Positions 54,838-64,000 of a stretch of DNA of 64,000 bases are shown here, piece by piece (the first letter of the stretch is position 1; the number at the start of each line of letters is the position of its first letter). This stretch comes from Corynespora cassiicola (Eukaryota; Ascomycota; Dothideomycetes; Pleosporales; Corynesporascaceae). The position numbers and the translations under genes were made by a program. The stretch is taken from positions 4,216,001 through 4,280,000 of the forward strand of contig JAEUWY010000005.1 in the NCBI GenBank assembly GCA_022059125.1, given 5' to 3'. The notes beneath the pieces are model-generated. The model did not search any database. It saw nothing but the letters and a program-made list of their open reading frames with translations, and was not told the DNA's origin.

Positions 54838-55417
54838 TCAAGGCTCGACCTCTGCACTTACCGTGAACCAGTTTGCAGCCCCTAACCTCCCCAAGCCAGC
54901 CGCCCTCGCGAACCCATCGAGATCAAAGTTTGATTTACTCATCAGAGAAGTCCCAACGTCCGTAAAGCCTTGTGGCATTCGGAAAGGCTCACTCGCAGCA
55001 TCCAATATGTCGTATCGAAGTAGCACATACCTTGGACAGTCAGAAACGTAATGACTCTAGCTCTCCTGCAACATACCTATGGTCTGGGCTTCCGCTGGGC
55101 GGTGCTGGTGCTGCGTACGGAATCGCAGTCAGGTTCGAGGGTGTACTGACCCAATGCAGGAAGGGTGCGAAGCTGCGGTTCTGATACGCACAAGGCGTGT
55201 CCAGGTCCAGCATGATGACGATGGAGTTTTCGGTCGGGAATTTGGTTGCTGGAGCAATTGAGGTTGCATTGAGGCAAAGATGTTGTCCTGGTTCCAGGTG
55301 GATGCGACCGTATGACGCTGGGAGATTGTCATGGGTCTTTGGGCGGAATCCAGGTGGCGTCTGGGCTTTGACGAAAGGTAGAATAGAGGCCACAAGGACG
55401 GACGTTGACATGTGCAT
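54838..55417 (-). CDS. Secreted phosphatidylethanolamine-binding-like (PEBP) protein
   Basis: Two exons join in phase: 55417-55077 and 55030-54838, intron 46 nt (donor GTATGT, acceptor CAAG); 177 aa. A signal peptide (MSTSVLVASILPFVKA) precedes 'QTPPGFRPKTHDNL'. PEBP features are 'VIMLDLDTPCAYQNRSFAPFLHW' in part (the DPD/H-type ligand pocket with the Trp strand), 'YAAPAPPSGSPDHRYV' (the conserved PP..G.HRY), and 'FDLDGFARAAGLGRLGAANWF' in part. Extracellular PEBP-like proteins are frequent in fungi; ligand and role are unknown. The 3' end is less sure: a GTAAGT just after 'NWFT' could open a further intron instead of the short 'VSAEVEP' ending used here. Several in-frame ATGs lie upstream (55555, 55462), but the one at 55417 gives the best signal peptide. 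Confidence 0.8.
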
Positions 55418-55610
55418 GGTTGCAGGATTTCGATGAATGCTTTCGTAGTTGGCTGTGAGCATCGAATCGATGGGTATCAAAGACAACGATGGCTGGGCAA
55501 TGCAGTCAACTTTTAATGGTTGCCACAAAAAAAAAAAAGCCCGTCGAGTCCCCAACTCCCTTTCATATATTCTAATCTTTTCCCATATCTCTTAGCCACG
55601 CGGCGATAAC
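55418..55610. other. Short promoter region of the PEBP gene
   Basis: Contains an A12-13 run at about 55527-55539; nothing else seen. Confidence 0.4.
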
Positions 55611-55905
55611 TCACAACTCCGACACAACTCCTTTTCGCTCAACCTTGATCGTCTGTCCGTCGCCTTGACTGATAAGCGGTTTGATGGCTGCTCTCATATC
55701 TCGGTGATGATTAAACTCCACCGAGGCCCTAGCAAATATTTCCACAAGCGGACTAGATGCTTCAGTGGTCAGCATGTCAGCACAGCACAAGCACCACAAG
55801 GCAACATAGCGGCTGGAAGTAAAACATGCAATGGTATACCACGCCAGCTAGCTACTAAGCATACCGGAGCTGAACCATAAAAACCCGATTCCTGTCTGAC
55901 GCCAT
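55611..55905 (-). CDS. Two-exon micro-gene, 60 aa, unknown function
   Basis: Exons 55905-55865 and 55752-55611 join in phase across a 112-nt intron with donor GTATGC, a CTGAC branch-like site and acceptor CTAG. The product starts 'MASDRNRVFMVQLRPLVEIF' and ends 'IKVERKGVVSEL'. It is basic, has no signal peptide or membrane helix, and probably folds as helix then strands. Coding character in exon 2 is good, and its frame continues to a natural stop, so it does not look like 3' UTR of SMC3. It lies 60 bp downstream of the SMC3 stop on the same strand. I do not recognise a family. The alternative is a chance frame in the SMC3 3' region. Confidence 0.45.
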
Positions 55906-55965
55906 ACGGAGAAAGATACATATATCCGTAAAATACACATAGAACGCATTTGTCGTAGGCAACAA

Positions 55966-60671
<4,706 letters not shown>

Positions 60672-61064
60672 ATGACACTTCCGATCAACGCGATACTCAG
60701 AGATCAGGTTTTCCACTGCATGGTGGAGGGTCTCGGTCGCCATAGGATCACTCGTCCCATCGGCGGGCTCCTCAGCACCTTCCACACCAGAGTGGCCGAC
60801 AACGAGGCCCAAGGCCCGAAAGAGCTGGCCAAAAAGATGAGGAATGGAGACTTGGATGAGGAGAGGCCCCAGCAGCAGGGAGAGAAGCGGGAGGTATCTA
60901 AGACTCCCAGGAAGGCCATGGCCAGATAGATAGGCGAGGAGAGACGGAAGCAAAGACAGGCACGCGAAGAGATGGCGAAAATTGAGGCCCCGTACATGCA
61001 TCTACGCCCTGGTGCGATGTGCCGTGGGGACATCACTGCAGTCTATCCGATCTTTGTGTGCTAG
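60672..61064 (+). pseudogene. Small ORF of unknown function, interrupted by an in-frame TAG
   Basis: An 85-codon frame (60672-60926) begins 'MTLPINAILRDQVFHCMVEGLG' and ends at TAG 60927-60929. The same frame then stays open for another 44 codons to 61062-61064, with similar Lys/Arg/Glu-rich character ('IGEERRKQRQAREEMAKIEA'), which suggests one former coding unit of about 129 codons. A TATA-like element lies about 85 bp upstream. No domain is recognised. It may be a decayed gene, a real 85-residue protein, or a chance frame. Confidence 0.3.
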
Positions 61065-62014
61065 TGATCTCTTGCCCTCGCCCTCGCCCTCGCCCTAGCC
61101 GCGACCCGATCTATACGCGCTGCCGAGGCCGTTTCCACTGCCGTGTCTTCCCAACACAACCCACAGCTTTGTCCATACGCTGCATCGGAAAACGAAACAC
61201 CGACATCCCGGAGAACATTGCGTACTCTCTTCTGCGTGGCCACCCAGTCGCCACAAGCCAAGCAGCCGAAGAACGACCAAGGAAACGCGGCCAACTCCCG
61301 AAATTCCTGCCTGGGCTAGTCAACCGTCGGCCCCATGTGACACTCAACAGGTCACTCCCCGCCTTCTCATCTCGCACGCTCCAGACGCTCGGTGCTAGTC
61401 GCGCAGCAATAACCCACCTCACCCTGCGCAAATCTATTAGCAGTGCTAGGCAGATGAGGATCGTACAACTGCAATCAGCGGGCCCTCAAATAGAACACTC
61501 GGCCAATCGGCAATGACGGTGCACACGGAATGTAGGTAGCAAAAGTTTGTAGATGATCAAGAAATGAATTGGATATTCCTTCTAGGGTCTATTCCTCGCT
61601 TTGAAAAGAGATGTTTGAAAAAAGGGGATCGCTATCATATAACACATTGCCTATGTCCATATCCATGGAGAAGACTTTAATCCACATACATAAAAGATCA
61701 ATGTTGGAGCAGCAACCTTGCATATCGAATGCAGCAGGCTCGCATCCTGGTATGTACAGTTCAAATCGGACTGTTGTTCCATCTCTAAAGTTCCATTCGT
61801 GCCACACCCTCCATCGATCGAGGCCCCCATTCATTCATTAAGAAAAGAAAAAGCATATCGACCATGCTAGAGCTCCAAACCACCAACACATTATACATTC
61901 ACCATTCATGTACCCCCCAAGAAGCGAACTCGTCCTCGACACCAAGCCTTTTTGTCCTCCCCTGGTCAGTTCGAATGAACCATACCGCTAGCTAGCTCAC
62001 AAAGCTCACAAAGC
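61065..62014. other. Intergenic 3' of the Crh gene
   Basis: Contains a short CGCCCT repeat (about 61077-61097) and no supported gene; the open frames are chance products of that composition. The last 150 bp are the 3' flank of the Crh gene. Confidence 0.45.
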
Positions 62015-63472
62015 TTAGAAAGCGAACAGCATGGCACCAGCAACGGCGCCGACGACAGCGCCGACCTTGTTGCTGCTGGCGGCACCAGTGAACTGGGCAG
62101 GTGGGGCAGTCGGGTTGGTTCCGTTTCCTGGAATGCCGGCCGAAGGAGCCGTGGGGAACGGCACCGAGGGAGCAGGCGAGGTCTCGACGATGAGGCCACC
62201 GGCAGTGGTGGTAGGGTAGGGAGGGTTGTCGACAGGAGGGACAGCAGGGGTCTCAGCCGGAGGAGCCGATTCCGCAGGAGGAGCGGGAGTCTCTCCAGAC
62301 GGAGGAACAACGGGAGTCTCGCCAGCTGGAGGAGCGGGGGTCTCACCAGCTGGTGGAGTGCCGGTCACAGTAACGGTGGCCACGCCGCAGTCACACTCAG
62401 GGTCGGAATTGGTGCCGTTGGCAGGCGCACTGGGCTGGGCAGGGGGGCTAACGGCTCCCGCAGTGGTGCAAGGAGAAGTCTCTGCAGCTGGGGGAGCAGC
62501 GGCACCCTCGCCAGTAGCAGAAGGACGGTCGACATCGTCGGCAAGACCGCCATCGCTGCTGCCACTTCCGCCGCTACCGCCGCTACCGCCGCTACCGCCG
62601 CTACCACCAGTGCTGCCGCTGGTGGGAGATGGAGCAATAACTGCAGAGTTCTGAGGGGCTCCTTCGGTGTTTCCGGGCTCAATGACCTTGATCGATTGCC
62701 AGTCACCGGACTTGTCGGTCCATTCGTACTCTTTTCCTGGGGAGTAGTTGATGATCTTGACGCTGTCAACAGTCATGGTAAAGGGGGCGTCATTGTAGTT
62801 GATGGGGCCGTGGGCCCACTGAATGGTACCCTCATCGTTGTCAGGGTCACCGCCAGCCCAGATTCCGATGCGAACGTTGGAAGGAGTCTGGGGGTAGTTC
62901 TTGCCACCATTGGCCTCGGCGTACTTCAGCGTGCGGACAGGCTGGTTGTTGACAATGAAGGTGATGGCTTCCGCGGTCCAGTTCAAGGCATATGTGTGGA
63001 ACTCCTCAATGTTGTTGACGTCTGCCTCGATCATGCGGTCGTATGTCGTGGTGTTACCCTTGCCAAAATAGTTTGTCTGGACTTTGTTGTTGACGTTTCC
63101 AATGAATTCGTAGTCAACTTCGTCAAGCGCCTCACTCTGAAGAACAATCGAGGAAACGACGCCGGCACCGGGAGAGGCCTTGCACTTCACCTCAACGTAT
63201 CCAAAGTGGAGATATCCCTCGGTCTGAATGGTAGGAGCATCGCCCTTCTTGGCAATGGTGAATTCGGCTCCCTCGGCAACATAGTTGAGGGTTCCGGCAG
63301 TTTGCTTCCAGCCCTTGACGGCGTCCTTGCCGGCCTTGAAGTCGGTCTCGAAATTGGCGGCAATAGCGGGGTCATTCGGACAATCCTTCTCCGTTGGGTT
63401 GCAGTCCGTGAAGGTCTGAGCGTTCGCCAAGGCAGCGAGTGCGCTGGCAGCAATGTAGGGTGTGAAACGCAT
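62015..63472 (-). CDS. GPI-anchored Crh-type cell-wall transglycosylase (GH16)
   Basis: Links chitin to beta-glucan in the fungal wall. Single exon, 485 aa. It has a signal peptide (FTPYIAASALAALANA), then the cysteine pair of 'DCNPTEKDCPND'. The GH16 catalytic motif 'DEVDYEFIG' has Glu118 (nucleophile), Asp120 and Glu122 (acid/base). 'EEFHTYALNWT' and 'RIGIWAGGDPDN' are the conserved donor-site strands of Crh1/Utr2. After about residue 265 come a Gly-Gly-Ser linker, a second Cys-containing stretch and an imperfect 'PPAGETPAP' repeat. The C-terminus ends with a small-residue site and hydrophobic tail (GAVVGAVAGAMLFAF) for GPI addition. No chitin-binding module is present. The repeat region produces long antisense frames that should be ignored. 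Confidence 0.94.
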   Translation of the reverse strand: MRFTPYIAASALAALANAQTFTDCNPTEKDCPNDPAIAANFETDFKAGKDAVKGWKQTAGTLNYVAEGAEFTIAKKGDAPTIQTEGYLHFGYVEVKCKASPGAGVVSSIVLQSEALDEVDYEFIGNVNNKVQTNYFGKGNTTTYDRMIEADVNNIEEFHTYALNWTAEAITFIVNNQPVRTLKYAEANGGKNYPQTPSNVRIGIWAGGDPDNDEGTIQWAHGPINYNDAPFTMTVDSVKIINYSPGKEYEWTDKSGDWQSIKVIEPGNTEGAPQNSAVIAPSPTSGSTGGSGGSGGSGGSGGSGSSDGGLADDVDRPSATGEGAAAPPAAETSPCTTAGAVSPPAQPSAPANGTNSDPECDCGVATVTVTGTPPAGETPAPPAGETPVVPPSGETPAPPAESAPPAETPAVPPVDNPPYPTTTAGGLIVETSPAPSVPFPTAPSAGIPGNGTNPTAPPAQFTGAASSNKVGAVVGAVAGAMLFAF

Positions 63473-63925
63473 TGTGATGGGGTGTTGTTATGCTACAAAG
63501 GGTCCTGGATATGCTGTTGCAGGATTGCAAAAAAGAAAAAGAGGGTAAGGCTGTTGACCAAGCCAAAGCCAAGTCAAAGCCAAAGGGAGGTGGTTGAAAG
63601 TAATCTTCGCAGAAGAGTTGGACTGTAAAGTGTTGGGCGCGTTTGCAGTGACGTCTCAGAAAGAGGCTGAGCAAGTATGATTGGTAGTGAAACCGCGCAG
63701 CGTAAAGGAACGGAATGCTCGTGACAGAGCCTTTGTCCAAAAATCAACAATGGAGCAAAGTAACGAAGAATGAGTGTACCGGTACGGAGAGAATGAATGC
63801 GAACTTAAGAGGGGCGCACGAAAAAGAGAGGGTGAGATGAGATGATAAGGTAACGAGGCGTCTATAAAAAGTCGGCAGTCCGACGAGCAGGCAATCTCCG
63901 CTGGAAGAAATTGGATCAGCAAGCC
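63473..63925. promoter_or_regulatory. Divergent upstream region of Crh and a possible gene at the right edge
   Basis: No gene within. 'CTATAAAAAG' at about 63861-63870 is oriented for transcription to the right and lies about 60 bp before the ATG cluster at 63926-63934. Confidence 0.4.
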
Positions 63926-64000
63926 ATGCCATGCGGCCTCTCACGGCCGCTCCCAGCCGTCGTGGCGTCTCCTGTTTTGCGCACTCGCGGGCCTGAGTGG
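63926..64000 (+). CDS. Possible 5' end of a gene cut by the window edge
   Basis: From the ATG at 63926 a frame stays open to the end of the window (at least 25 codons, Pro/Arg-rich). A TATA-like element sits about 60 bp upstream. A second ATG at 63931 is in another frame and stops after 21 codons. This is too short to judge; it is listed only because promoter-like sequence and frame agree. Confidence 0.2.
   Translation, partial: MPCGLSRPLPAVVASPVLRTRGPEW

Noticed and set aside
62226..63628. Long plus-strand frames opposite the Crh gene
   Set aside because: They are shadows of the Gly/Ser/Pro repeat and catalytic region of the Crh gene.

Overview
The window is nuclear DNA of a filamentous ascomycete (Pezizomycotina). 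The evidence is short spliceosomal introns (about 50-110 nt, GTAAGT/GTATGT-like donors, CTAAC/CTGAC-type branch sites), two HET-domain genes, Zn2Cys6 regulators, a cyanide hydratase, a Crh wall transglycosylase, a siderophore transporter and typical fungal house-keeping genes (SMC3, dynein light intermediate chain, IST3, 3-ketodihydrosphingosine reductase). The class cannot be fixed from sequence alone. I saw no tRNA, rRNA, CRISPR or intact transposon.

Layout. 0-4.2 kb: the 3' part of a siderophore transporter, then two cysteine-rich secreted-protein candidates among long homopolymers. 4.7-7.9 kb: dynein light intermediate chain (minus) and IST3 (plus) share a divergent promoter. 8.4-17.7 kb is an accessory block: nitronate monooxygenase, HET protein, cyanamide-hydratase-family HD protein, cyanide hydratase, and a PARP-fold protein lacking the usual glutamate. 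18-27.5 kb (all minus): MFS exporter, AtuA-family protein, a second HET protein, ketodihydrosphingosine reductase. 28-31.7 kb (minus): secreted GH5 mannanase and an unknown secreted protein. 33-37.8 kb (plus): an intronless gene for a 1625-residue helical protein of unknown function. 37.8-48.5 kb is gene-poor and rich in simple repeats; its only clear gene is an ATF/CREB-type bZIP factor. 48.5-55.4 kb: a Zn2Cys6 factor with an abnormal splice donor, a three-exon 65-residue micro-gene, a second Zn2Cys6 factor and a secreted PEBP protein. 55.6-59.8 kb (minus): a two-exon 60-residue micro-gene and SMC3. 60-64 kb: a small ORF interrupted by a stop, a GPI-anchored Crh transglycosylase and a possible gene start cut by the right edge.

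Functional picture. The most suggestive neighbourhood is 8.4-15.4 kb. Three enzymes for small toxic nitrogen compounds lie there: nitronate monooxygenase (nitroalkanes), an HD hydrolase of the cyanamide-hydratase family (nitrile/cyanamide) and cyanide hydratase (HCN to formamide). A HET gene is interleaved and a divergent ADP-ribosyltransferase-fold protein follows. Joint function is inference. Secreted products (mannanase, PEBP, Crh, three uncharacterised proteins) fit a plant-associated or saprotrophic life style. Exon coordinates were worked out by hand from splice consensus and phase agreement.
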